Assembly (NCBI GenBank): GCA_964632995.1
Contig: CAZWDL010000040.1
Span: 1-54,055 of the forward strand
Length of the DNA stretch: 54,055 nt
Reading direction: 5' to 3'
Source: CAZWDL01 sp964632995
GTDB taxonomy: Bacteria > Bacteroidota > Bacteroidia > Chitinophagales > Saprospiraceae
The notes under the pieces are model-generated. The model did no database searches. It was not told the DNA's origin and saw only the letters and a program-made list of their open reading frames with translations. This document shows positions 1 through 7,311 of this stretch, one piece after another. The translations under genes and the position numbers were made by a program. Position 1 is the stretch's first letter. Every line of letters starts with the position of its first letter.

Positions 1-386
1 TCCCGGTCGGCCTGCAGGGCGAGCCGCATGCGGCGCTGAGCGGCAGCGCTCTCTGCGGCCGATTTCCACTGCCAGAGGGCAACGGCCAAAAAGAAGGTCA
101 GCAACGCGATGATACCCAATGCGATATTGCGACGGCGGCGGGCGGCGGCGGCCAGTGCGTTGCGGCTCTCCCTGATTAATTGTTGTTCAGCCGAGTTGAA
201 ACGTATGCTTTTTTCGTAAGGGCGCACCTCATCGAGATCCTCCTGCCGTAGTAGCACGCCACGTTCCTGATAGCGTTCCAGTGCACGCTGTACAATCAGG
301 CGGGCGCGTCGGCGGGCCTTGAGTTGCTCCGAAGCCTGCTCGTAGATCTGGCGTGCAATCGTATCGTGAGTCAGTTCGTACTTCAT
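1..386 (-). CDS. C-terminal part of a STAND ATPase, membrane-anchored (runs off the window)
   Basis: This minus-strand frame is open from ATG 386-384 to the window edge (128 residues seen). It begins MKYELTHDTIARQIYEQ, the conserved segment that follows the NTPase and winged-helix part in STAND/nSTAND conflict proteins. A basic helix follows, then RRRRN and one membrane segment (IALGIIALLTFFLAVALW, about residues 88-105), then a charged helix. It lies in the same frame as the ATPase upstream: that gene's TAA (395-393) is followed in frame by ACG CCC ATG. The two were therefore probably one polypeptide, or are translated by termination-reinitiation. What follows beyond the edge (WD40, TPR or another sensor) cannot be seen. 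The family assignment is from recalled motifs. Confidence 0.6.
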   Translation of the reverse strand, partial: MKYELTHDTIARQIYEQASEQLKARRRARLIVQRALERYQERGVLLRQEDLDEVRPYEKSIRFNSAEQQLIRESRNALAAAARRRRNIALGIIALLTFFLAVALWQWKSAAESAAAQRRMRLALQADR

Positions 387-392
387 GGGCGT

Positions 393-1454
393 TTATTCTA
401 CGGGGCGAATAATTTTGATGCGCTGCAATTCCTTCAGGCAGAAGCGCAGGTTAGCTTCGCTGAGCCTGCGGTCCTCGGGTAGCGCACGGCGGATCTCCTC
501 CAGGGCTTTGGTGCTTTTGGTTTGTTCCTCGCTGACCAATGCGAAGAGGATTTCCAGGGGTAGCCCTTCGGGATGGGAGACCTCACGCGCTCTTAATTTC
601 TCCTCCAGCTGCTCCATTTGCTCCACTAAAAAAAGGGCGAGCACATTGTCGAGCTTTCCTACCTGCCGGACCAGTGAGGGACGAAAAGCGACCTTCTCGG
701 CTCGCCGGCCGTTTTGTTCGATATCGGTCCGCCAGAGCCGGTCGAGATACACCTGCAGGTTGGTCAAATCGACGCGCTCGTTGCGATCGCGCAGGTTGTC
801 GATGATGTTACGGATGGTCAGCGCCGGCTCTTCGATAGGGATGCCGTGGTAGCGGGCCGTTCCGCCAATGACCCGGAAAATATTGCGGTCGTTCATGCGC
901 TCAATGCGCAGCCGGTTTTCAAATAGGCCGGGCACCATCCGCTCGAATGCGTCGAGATAAGCAATCCACTCTTCGCGGATGACGATCAGCACTTTGGCCT
1001 GCAAACCGGATGTCAACACACGGGCGATCGTCTGATAAAAGGTCTCTTGTTCGGCAGCTGAACCATGAACATATAATTCTTCAAACTGATCGAAGATGAG
1101 ATATATCGGGCGGTAATGATCCCAGTACAGTTGTTTAACCTGCTCGGTGATAGTCAGCCGGCTGAAATGCTCGGGCGCGGCTCGTTCCAGGGCCTGCCGG
1201 ATAGAACGGCTGAGCGAGCGATTGAGGTCCTGGCCGCGACGGATAAACAGCGGAAGCCAATCGGAATCATAAAACTTATCGGCCAGGCCACAGCGAATCA
1301 GGCTAGTCTTTCCCGTTCCCGAAGCGCCGTACAGTAGGGTCAGATTGGAGGAAAAAACAGCATTGTAGAGCTGGCCGGTCTCTTTCTCCCGGCCGAAAAA
1401 CTGCTCTACGTCCTCCTGCTCGTAGGCATCCAGAAATTTGAATGGGCTGTCCAT
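393..1454 (-). CDS. nSTAND-type P-loop NTPase, split from its C-terminal part
   Basis: The protein has 353 residues. Near the N-terminus is PFKFLDAYEQEDVEQFFGRE, the usual entry to nSTAND1/AAA-like NTPases. The Walker A motif is GASGTGKTS (about 43-51) and the Walker B is IYLIFDQFEEL (about 117-127). The rest is helical, with a winged-helix-like end (LRFCLKELQRIKIIRPVE). In STAND proteins ATP-driven oligomerisation converts sensing into effector activation. The gene starts 2 bp after the CHAT-like gene stops, so the two are surely co-transcribed and the CHAT-like protein is the likely partner. It ends at a TAA that is in frame with the next ORF, just before the segment where the family normally continues (YELTHDTIA). 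This may be a nonsense mutation or a stable gene split. Confidence 0.8.
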   Translation of the reverse strand: MDSPFKFLDAYEQEDVEQFFGREKETGQLYNAVFSSNLTLLYGASGTGKTSLIRCGLADKFYDSDWLPLFIRRGQDLNRSLSRSIRQALERAAPEHFSRLTITEQVKQLYWDHYRPIYLIFDQFEELYVHGSAAEQETFYQTIARVLTSGLQAKVLIVIREEWIAYLDAFERMVPGLFENRLRIERMNDRNIFRVIGGTARYHGIPIEEPALTIRNIIDNLRDRNERVDLTNLQVYLDRLWRTDIEQNGRRAEKVAFRPSLVRQVGKLDNVLALFLVEQMEQLEEKLRAREVSHPEGLPLEILFALVSEEQTKSTKALEEIRRALPEDRRLSEANLRFCLKELQRIKIIRPVE

Positions 1455-1456
1455 AA

Positions 1457-3244
1457 TTAAGCAAGATCTGATTTGAACTGGGCAAATTGTACTACCAGGG
1501 GGTCGAATACCGGAGTTCCTTCGGCGGTAGAGGTGTTTTCTTCTTCCAGGTCGAAGGCTTGCGCAAAACCGAAATCTTCCTCCTCCTCCCGGGTAGTGAT
1601 ATTGCGTCCTTCCAGAAAATCTTCCAGCGTCATTCCTGTGTGGATCATATCGGTACCCTTGGGGTTTTGAAAGGCATCGAAAATACCGTGCTTGACGGCC
1701 AGGTAATGATATTGTCCCTCTTTCTCGTAGCAGTGCACAAACAAGTCGATATGATTCTTTTCGAGATAAGCATTTTTATCGATAATAAAGGGAGAGAGAT
1801 TGAGGGAATTTTCCAGGTCGCGCTCGTTGGGCACCAGAATGATGGAGTTGCTATTGGAGTAGCTCTGTTTTCGGCGCTTGTCCTTGTCTTCGTACAAACT
1901 CAGGCTGGTATTCACGATGGCGTTGAGCGCGCCGAGGTCGAGTTCATAACTCACCTCGCCGTAGCGTGGGTTGTCGATACCGATGCCACGGATCGTGAGC
2001 ATGCGATAGTCGGCCAGAAAGGCAGCGTGCTGAAGGAAAAGAGCCAAGGCCTGTTCGGCCTGGCGGCAGGAATTTTGAAGGTCGATGTCTTCCTTTTTCC
2101 CGCGTAAATCCTCCAGATAACGCCAGGCGCGGTGGAGGTGGCTGCCCTCCTGTTGCAGCGTGTCGCAGAAATCTTTCATTTCCGGAATAAAGGGGACTTG
2201 CTGATGTTTGGAAATCTGCTCGTAAAGCAAAAGGATGCGCTGCGGGAAATCAACTTGCAGAAAATGCTCCTTTGTTTGGAGCAGCTCTGCTAACCAGCGC
2301 TTCGGTTTCGGCCAGCTGTGCCGGCGCAGTTGGTCCCAGTAATCATTGAGCAATAGGTAATACAGGAGCATGGCAGTTATCAGATAGGTGCTCAGCAGTT
2401 GATCTAGCCGGGCGCGGTTGGGGTGCTGATGCTGTCGCAGCAGCTGGATCTGGGAACCGATGATCCAGGGAAAATTCTGTATGACAAGATCAAGATAGGT
2501 GCTGGAGTCCTTTTTGACTTCTTCTCCGTCTATGACCTCCACCATTTGACTGTAGATATCCTTGTTGTAGCGACACATAGCGTCCAGGACCAGTACGATG
2601 TAGCGATTGACCTCTATTTCGCGGCCGATATATTGTATCATCTCCCGGGGCAGGCCGACCTCGCGATAATAGGGCAGACGCCAGTTGAGGATTTCCCCGG
2701 CGCGGTCTTCATTTACATGTAGATTCCAGGGCAGGGTTTCGGTTTTCTGTTTTGTATGGGCAAAGCCACGGACGATTTTCATTTCCGGCGTCCGTTGGTA
2801 GCGGGTCATCAGGCTGCTGCGCGCGAACTCAAAAGCGCCTTTCAGGGTACGCTTGCCGGCCAGGGCTTTGTAGAAGGCGTCGGAGAACTCTACCGCACGG
2901 TGATCAGCGATGGGTGTACTGGTGGCGATGACAGCGAGCCGCAAGCTGGATTGCTCTCCCAGCCACTTCGCCAGACCGCGGTGGTGGGCGTCCTGATCTT
3001 CGAGTCTCAGCAAGCTGTCTCCAGCATGCCCCCCATAATGGAAAATTACGATCTGGTCGGGATAGGCAGCCAGGGTGCTTTCCATCTCCGATACGGTAGC
3101 GCTTTCCTCGCGTTCCACTTTGATAAAATCGCGCTTTTCCAAGGGGCGTAGCCAGTCTTTCAAACGACTGATTTCCTCCTTCAGCAGCGGTAAATGTTCA
3201 TCCTGCTGATCGGCAAAGGCGAGATAAATAATGGGTTTTGCCAC
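1457..3244 (-). CDS. CHAT-like (caspase-fold) protein of a STAND conflict operon; cysteine segment apparently missing
   Basis: The protein has 595 residues. The first about 145 resemble a CHAT protease domain: an N-terminal IIYLAFA strand, IVIFHYGGHAG (about 65-75, with the catalytic-type histidine in GGHA), then LAKWLGEQSSLRL, directly followed by AVIATSTPIADHRAVEFSDAF and a typical helix. In CHAT relatives I know, LxLVFLNGC(S/A)T, carrying the catalytic cysteine, plus about 15 residues lie between the LRL-like strand and AVIATS. Here that piece is absent with the frame intact (junction near residues 102-104). The remaining about 450 residues are mostly helical, with a conserved-looking C-terminal part (LNLSPFIIDKNAYLEK), and are unassigned. 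It is the first gene of the operon with the NTPase. Family CHAT-like: fairly sure. Loss of activity: inferred. Confidence 0.7.
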   Translation of the reverse strand: MAKPIIYLAFADQQDEHLPLLKEEISRLKDWLRPLEKRDFIKVEREESATVSEMESTLAAYPDQIVIFHYGGHAGDSLLRLEDQDAHHRGLAKWLGEQSSLRLAVIATSTPIADHRAVEFSDAFYKALAGKRTLKGAFEFARSSLMTRYQRTPEMKIVRGFAHTKQKTETLPWNLHVNEDRAGEILNWRLPYYREVGLPREMIQYIGREIEVNRYIVLVLDAMCRYNKDIYSQMVEVIDGEEVKKDSSTYLDLVIQNFPWIIGSQIQLLRQHQHPNRARLDQLLSTYLITAMLLYYLLLNDYWDQLRRHSWPKPKRWLAELLQTKEHFLQVDFPQRILLLYEQISKHQQVPFIPEMKDFCDTLQQEGSHLHRAWRYLEDLRGKKEDIDLQNSCRQAEQALALFLQHAAFLADYRMLTIRGIGIDNPRYGEVSYELDLGALNAIVNTSLSLYEDKDKRRKQSYSNSNSIILVPNERDLENSLNLSPFIIDKNAYLEKNHIDLFVHCYEKEGQYHYLAVKHGIFDAFQNPKGTDMIHTGMTLEDFLEGRNITTREEEEDFGFAQAFDLEEENTSTAEGTPVFDPLVVQFAQFKSDLA

Positions 3245-3749
3245 GGTCTAAATGATTACTTTTTGCGTTCCTTTGCTTAAATATAATAGTCCATGGAGAA
3301 AGAAGAGTATACTTTCACACATTTCTCTGGTTAGAGGTTGGACGCCGGATGCCAGAAAACAGGCGATAAGTCATGGTTAATCAAAGGCACAACCAAAGTC
3401 TAATTTACAGGGAAAATCGCTGATGTGAATCTTATCGATTGAAATGGGGAGAACCAGTAGGCGCTGAGAGTATAAATTTAGTCGCTTCAGGTGACACCTT
3501 TTTGCTCATTGGCTACCCCCATAACGACACTTCACTCCACACTTACTTAACCCGGTCCTTTGCTTTTGAGTGACCTCGGAGAAGTCAAATCTTAAGTAGA
3601 TGTGGGGTAGCTATAGGCCCCGAAATAGTCGTTCTTACAGGTAGATGAACAAAAAGATGTCATCTCCACGGTCACCTGAAACAGGTTCGTGAAAAGAGCA
3701 AGTTTAGCTGTTCTGTTATTTAGTTTTCAGCGCACTAAAGCGCCTTTAA
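3245..3749 (+). other. Intergenic region without a gene
   Basis: No credible reading frame is seen between the CHAT-like gene and the end of pgk. The region holds the imperfect inverted repeat at 3486-3680 and a weak 5-bp hairpin (AGCGC/GCGCC) just after the pgk stop near 3730-3745. Upstream of the CHAT-like gene, on the minus strand, the sequence TATATTTA (about 3279-3286) is one base off the TAnnTTTG -7 box. I could not find a matching -33 box, so this promoter is only possible. Confidence 0.5.
3486..3680. repeat. Imperfect long inverted repeat (MITE-like or foldback), 195 bp
   Basis: The outer ends are a perfect 10-bp inverted pair, TTCAGGTGAC (3486-3495) and GTCACCTGAA (3671-3680). Further inward, in correct mirrored order, are GCTACCCC (3512-3519) with GGGGTAGC (3604-3611), and CCACACTTACTTAA (3537-3550) with TTAAGTAGATGTGG (3592-3605; 12 of 14 pair). 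CTTTTTG near 3498 also mirrors CAAAAAG near 3650. The arms differ by insertions, so this is an old or decayed foldback. No target-site duplication is visible. Confidence 0.55.
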
Positions 3750-4949
3750 TCAGTGTATCGCCCTCACCCCAGGCAGTTCCTTCCCTTCCATATATTCCAG
3801 CATAGCGCCGCCGCCGGTAGAGACGAAGCTGATCTCATCGGCGAGGCCCATCTGGTTGACGGCAGCTACCGAGTCGCCGCCGCCGACGAGGGAATAGGCG
3901 CCGTGATCCGTGGCTGCGGCAACGGCCTGCGCGATAGCTTTGGTGCCGTGGGCGAAGTTTGACATCTCGAAGACGCCCATCGGGCCGTTCCAGAAGATGG
4001 TACGGGAGCCGTCGATCACTTCGGCGAATTTATCGCGGGCCTGCTTGCCGATGTCCAGTCCCATCCATCCCTCGGGGATTTCGGAGCTCTGGGCAGGCTT
4101 ATGCTCCGCATCGTTGGAGAAATCGTCGGCGATGATGGAGTCGACGGGGAGTAAGAGTTTGACATTCTTGGCGCGGGCTTTGTTCATCAGTTCCTTGGCC
4201 AGCTCCAGTTTGTCTTCTTCGACCAGCGATTTGCCTACCTGACCGCCGCCTGCCTTAATAAAGGTATAGGCCATCCCGCCGCCGACGATGATGTTGTCGA
4301 CCTTGTCCAGCAATTTGTCAATCAGCCCGATCTTATCCGATACCTTAGCGCCGCCAAGAATGGCCGTGAAGGGCGATTCGTGTTCGCGGAGCACTTTTTC
4401 GGCATTGTCGATCTCCTTTTCCATCAGGAAACCGGAGGAGCGTTGATCTTTGTCGAAGAACTGGGCCACCGTCGTGGTGGAGGCGTGGGCGCGGTGGGCG
4501 GAGCCGAAGGCGTCGTTGACGTAGAGGTCGGCCAGGTCGGCGAGTTGTTTGGCGAAAGCCTCATCGCCTTTCTTTTCGCCTTCGTTGAAGCGGGTGTTTT
4601 CCAGGACCAGTACGTCGCCTTCGGAGAGGCCGTCGGCCATTTCCTGGGCTTTGGCGCCCACGGTTTCGGGGCAGAATTTGACGTTTTTGTTCAGCAGATC
4701 GGCAAGGTGGTCGACGACGTGCTGCAGGGTGAATTTTTCGACATCGATTGTGCCGTCATCTTTGAGTTTTTTCTGGGGTCTTCCAAGGTGGGACATCAGA
4801 ATGGCCGCACCGCCGTTATCGGTGATGTAACGAATGGTGGGCAGGGCAGCCCGGATGCGGGTGTCATCGGTGATGTTGAAGTTACTGTCGAGCGGAACGT
4901 TGAAATCTACGCGGACGAGCACTTTTTTACCTTTGACGTCGATATTCAT
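3750..4949 (-). CDS. pgk: phosphoglycerate kinase
   Basis: The 399-residue protein is full length for phosphoglycerate kinase, which transfers the acyl phosphate of 1,3-bisphosphoglycerate to ADP in glycolysis and works in reverse in gluconeogenesis. Diagnostic motifs are the N-terminal signature VLVRVDFNVPLD (about 11-22), SHLGRP, the hinge and nucleotide-site region (LGGAKVSDKIGLIDKLL), WNGPMGVFE, and the C-terminal GGGDSVAAV and STGGGAMLEYMEG. It lies downstream of gapA on the same strand, separated by 81 bp containing a strong stem-loop, so the two glycolytic genes probably form one transcription unit with internal control or processing. Nothing unusual is seen in the protein. Confidence 0.97.
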   Translation of the reverse strand: MNIDVKGKKVLVRVDFNVPLDSNFNITDDTRIRAALPTIRYITDNGGAAILMSHLGRPQKKLKDDGTIDVEKFTLQHVVDHLADLLNKNVKFCPETVGAKAQEMADGLSEGDVLVLENTRFNEGEKKGDEAFAKQLADLADLYVNDAFGSAHRAHASTTTVAQFFDKDQRSSGFLMEKEIDNAEKVLREHESPFTAILGGAKVSDKIGLIDKLLDKVDNIIVGGGMAYTFIKAGGGQVGKSLVEEDKLELAKELMNKARAKNVKLLLPVDSIIADDFSNDAEHKPAQSSEIPEGWMGLDIGKQARDKFAEVIDGSRTIFWNGPMGVFEMSNFAHGTKAIAQAVAAATDHGAYSLVGGGDSVAAVNQMGLADEISFVSTGGGAMLEYMEGKELPGVRAIH

Positions 4950-4977
4950 AATTATTGATTTAGAATTTAAGTGATGA

Positions 4978-5010
4978 GCTTACTGCCGGGAAGGACTCCC
5001 GGCAGTAAGC
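4978..5010 (-). promoter_or_regulatory. Perfect 14-bp stem-loop between gapA and pgk
   Basis: GCTTACTGCCGGGA (4978-4991) and TCCCGGCAGTAAGC (4997-5010) pair perfectly around the 5-base loop AGGAC. In the minus-strand transcript it lies 20 nt after the gapA stop and about 28 nt before the pgk start. No uridine run follows, so a full intrinsic terminator is unlikely. An mRNA-stabilising or processing structure, or a partial attenuator, fits better. Confidence 0.7.
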
Positions 5011-5030
5011 TGTACGGAGAAAGAAAGCAT

Positions 5031-6047
5031 TTAAGCGTGTGCTGCTTCTTTGGTCAGAATGCGCTGGGCCAGATCAGCCAGGCGGGCAGAATAGCCGGCC
5101 TCGTTATCGTACCAGCTGACGACCTTGATCATATTGGCGTTGACATCAGTCATCTGGCTGTCAAAGATGGAACTGTGCGGGTTGCGCACGATATCGCTGG
5201 AGACGAGCGGATCTTCGTTGTATTCCAGGATACCCTTCAGCTTGCCATCGGCCATCTCTTTGAATTTGGCATTGACCTCATCGGCTGACTTGGGCGGATT
5301 ATCCACCACCACGTTCAGTTCGATCATGGAGCCGGTAATAACCGGTACGCGAACGGCGATGGCCGACAGTTTGCCCTTGATCGCGGGGATTACCTTGCCG
5401 GTAGCCGAGGCGGCGCCGGTGCTGGTAGGGACGATGTTAAAAGCGGCGGCGCGGGCGCGGCGCAGATCACTGTGCGGCGCATCCTGGATGTTCTGATCGG
5501 CGGTGTAGGCGTGGATCGTCGTCATGGATCCTACCTGGATGCCCCAGTTGTCGTGTATGATCTTCGCTACCGGCGCCAGACAGTTGGTGGTGCAGCTGGC
5601 GTTGGAGAAGACATTGGCGCGGCGGTCCAGTTCGTCGTCATTGACGCCGAGCACGATCGTCTGTACATCGCCGCCTCTGGCGGGAGCAGAGATCACTACA
5701 TCCTTGGCGCCGGCTTTCAGGTGCAAGCCCGCTTTTTCCTTGCTGCGGAAAATACCGGTGCACTCCAGTACCAGGTCTACGCCCAGGTCTTTCCAGGGAA
5801 GGTTTTCCGGGTTGCGTTCGGCATAAGCGTGGATGGATTTTCCGTTGACGATCAACGCATCTTCGGTGGCCTTCACGGTTCCTTCAAAGGGGCCCTGCGC
5901 CGAATCGTACTTTAGCAGATGGGCGAGGGTGGCGTTGTCGGTGAGGTCATTAATGGCGACAACCTCGACATCCTTCATTTTGAGCAGGATGCGGAAGGTC
6001 AGTCTACCGATGCGGCCAAATCCGTTGATTGCAATTTTTTTGGACAT
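5031..6047 (-). CDS. gapA: type I glyceraldehyde-3-phosphate dehydrogenase
   Basis: The 338-residue protein is a standard phosphorylating GAPDH, which oxidises glyceraldehyde 3-phosphate with NAD(P)+ and inorganic phosphate. The N-terminal Rossmann motif is INGFGRIGR (7-15). The catalytic signature SNASCTTNCLAP places the nucleophile at Cys152, and TTIHAYT gives the activating His179. The C-terminal WYDNEAGYS is also conserved. Asp at the end of the second strand (AINDLTD) suggests NAD preference. It precedes pgk on the same strand. No Shine-Dalgarno sequence is evident, as usual in Bacteroidota. The start is the only ATG that gives the expected N-terminus (MSKKIAINGFGRIG). Confidence 0.97.
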   Translation of the reverse strand: MSKKIAINGFGRIGRLTFRILLKMKDVEVVAINDLTDNATLAHLLKYDSAQGPFEGTVKATEDALIVNGKSIHAYAERNPENLPWKDLGVDLVLECTGIFRSKEKAGLHLKAGAKDVVISAPARGGDVQTIVLGVNDDELDRRANVFSNASCTTNCLAPVAKIIHDNWGIQVGSMTTIHAYTADQNIQDAPHSDLRRARAAAFNIVPTSTGAASATGKVIPAIKGKLSAIAVRVPVITGSMIELNVVVDNPPKSADEVNAKFKEMADGKLKGILEYNEDPLVSSDIVRNPHSSIFDSQMTDVNANMIKVVSWYDNEAGYSARLADLAQRILTKEAAHA

Positions 6048-6237
6048 GGATTTTCTTGGTTTTAATTTAAAAATAGGTTAGCCTTTCTTAATAGGCGCAA
6101 CTTAGTGTAAAAGTAACAACAATTCAATGATAAAAGGAACCTAAAAGCATTTCTTCCCGTTGATTTTCATCACCAATAAGTAATAGTGGGGTATTGAGGT
6201 TCACCGTATAAATGTAAAAAATATTTCCGGGAATAAT

Positions 6238-6268
6238 TTTTACTTTCCTGAAAAAGCGCCTATATTTG
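6238..6268 (+). promoter_or_regulatory. Possible distal promoter of the tRNA-Glu unit
   Basis: TATATTTG at 6261-6268 is a perfect TAnnTTTG -7 box. The TTTTTAC stretch near 6238-6244 lies at roughly the right distance for a weak -33 box. It faces the tRNA genes about 160 bp downstream. Confidence 0.4.
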
Positions 6269-6363
6269 CATCGCTTTTGAGCAAAAGGGCTAAAAAAGCA
6301 AAAGAACAAAAAGAAATCAAAAACGGCTTGCGCCACCAGGATCTGAGTATTTTTTCTCAGGAC

Positions 6364-6394
6364 TTGACAAGAAAAACAGATTTCTTTTATTTTG
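6364..6394 (+). promoter_or_regulatory. Proximal promoter of the tRNA-Glu unit
   Basis: TTGACA (6364-6369), an 18-bp spacer and TATTTTG (6388-6394) form a near-consensus promoter. Transcription is expected to start about 25-30 bp before the first tRNA at 6429. Confidence 0.55.
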
Positions 6395-6428
6395 TCCTCC
6401 CATTCTTGACCGGTTGTTTCATGAAAAT

Positions 6429-6501
6429 GCCCCGTTCGTCTAGGGGTCTAGGACACCACCCTTTCACGGTGGAGACACGGGTTCGATTCCCGTACGGGGT
6501 A
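6429..6501 (+). tRNA. tRNA-Glu(TTC), copy 1
   Basis: A 73-nt cloverleaf is drawn by hand: acceptor GCCCCGT with ACGGGGT (one G-T pair), anticodon stem CCACC/GGTGG around CTTTCAC with anticodon TTC, and T-arm ACGGG TTCGATT CCCGT. The discriminator base is A and CCA is not encoded. The sequence is identical to the second copy 107 bp downstream. Confidence 0.95.
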
Positions 6502-6576
6502 CTACTTTTTCCGGAAAAATCCGGCATGTCCAAAGTGATCAGGTATCACGCATTTTTAACGAAGCAACAACAGCAA

Positions 6577-6596
6577 GAAATCCTCGATAGGATTTC
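6577..6596 (+). other. Stem-loop between the two tRNA-Glu genes
   Basis: GAAATCCT (6577-6584) and AGGATTTC (6589-6596) form a perfect 8-bp stem with a CGAT tetraloop, 12 bp before the second tRNA. It has no U-run, so it is more likely an RNA-processing structure than a terminator. Confidence 0.5.
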
Positions 6597-6608
6597 AGTA
6601 TACATTCC

Positions 6609-6681
6609 GCCCCGTTCGTCTAGGGGTCTAGGACACCACCCTTTCACGGTGGAGACACGGGTTCGATTCCCGTACGGGGTA
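6609..6681 (+). tRNA. tRNA-Glu(TTC), copy 2
   Basis: The 73-nt sequence is identical to copy 1, with the same TTC anticodon loop (CTTTCAC), acceptor and T-arm pairing. Spacer sequences between the copies do not look duplicated. Both copies probably come from one transcript ending at the terminator at 6695-6731. Confidence 0.95.
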
Positions 6682-6694
6682 CTAGACAAATTGG

Positions 6695-6731
6695 AAGGCA
6701 CTGCTATCACCATGTGGCAGTGCCTTTTTTT
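6695..6731 (+). terminator. Intrinsic terminator of the tRNA-Glu unit
   Basis: GGCACTGC (6697-6704) pairs with GCAGTGCC (6717-6724), extended by AA/TT, and is followed by a run of seven Ts. Confidence 0.85.
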
Positions 6732-7311
6732 ATCACGGTTTACGTGTATGTCTTACCCAGCTAGGTGGCGGATAGTAGATACGTAGGTATGATGAAGGAT
6801 CTGGGCCGCCGCCTGGAGGAGCACAACGCCGGTAAGGTAAAAACTACGCGGGCCCACCGGTCATGGCGGGTCGTGTGTGAGGAATATCATACAGATCACA
6901 CCTCGGCGCGTAGTGGGAGAAGTATCTGAAGAGTGGGGAAGGCTGCGATAAATATAAATTGCTCTTTTTCCCCAGCCTTATTCTTTTCAATCTAACTTTC
7001 CTGACGTTACCCACCAAAACGGCCACCTGTACTGCGTGCTGTAAGACAATGGCATCGGCCGGAAGGTTGCCCGACGACTCCGCTCCAAAACCGCCGCCCG
7101 TCAAAAATCTATGGGTATGCAAATCACGCAGGGTCGCATCGGTCTGGGCCACTTCTGCTGTTCATCTGTTCGGCTGTTTTTCGGTTCTGAATGCCAGTAA
7201 AAAGATGGAAAACACTAAAAACCGAAGAACCGCAGAAGTTAGCCCCAACTAAAGATATGGTAGTCAATACACTACCCGAAGGGTGGGCGGGGCCAACTGC
7301 CAATCGCTCCT
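6732..7311. other. Region without an intact gene; holds a decayed remnant
   Basis: Several short frames exist here, but none has a convincing start, composition or family. The only recognisable piece is the minus-strand fragment at 7004-7152 described separately. The stretch MMKDLGRRLEEHNAGK encoded from about 6788 on the plus strand may be another gene scrap; I do not recognise it. Confidence 0.4.
7004..7152 (-). pseudogene. Possible remnant of a molybdopterin-binding (xanthine dehydrogenase/IorB-like) subunit
   Basis: The minus-strand frame reads AEVAQTDATLRDLHTHRF followed by LTGGGFGAESSGNLPAD and AIVLQHAVQVAVLVG. The order Q-TDA, LHTH, GGGFG and a following helix resembles the GGGFGG/GGGFGRR region of xanthine dehydrogenase-family large subunits. 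Those proteins have 700 or more residues, and here only about 50 are recognisable. An in-frame TGA lies just upstream and the similarity stops downstream. I recognised this from motifs only; chance resemblance is possible. Confidence 0.3.

Noticed and set aside
4380..4958. Long plus-strand frame of 192 codons opposite pgk
   Set aside because: It is a shadow of the pgk gene; its valine/glycine-rich composition mirrors the codon pattern of the other strand.
6124..6336. 70-codon minus-strand frame upstream of gapA
   Set aside because: Low-complexity Phe/Lys-rich translation of AT-rich intergenic DNA that contains the tRNA promoter.
6277..6786. Plus-strand frame of 169 codons across the tRNA region
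   Set aside because: It translates both tRNA-Glu genes and their spacers, and the identical repeated peptide is only the duplicated tRNA.
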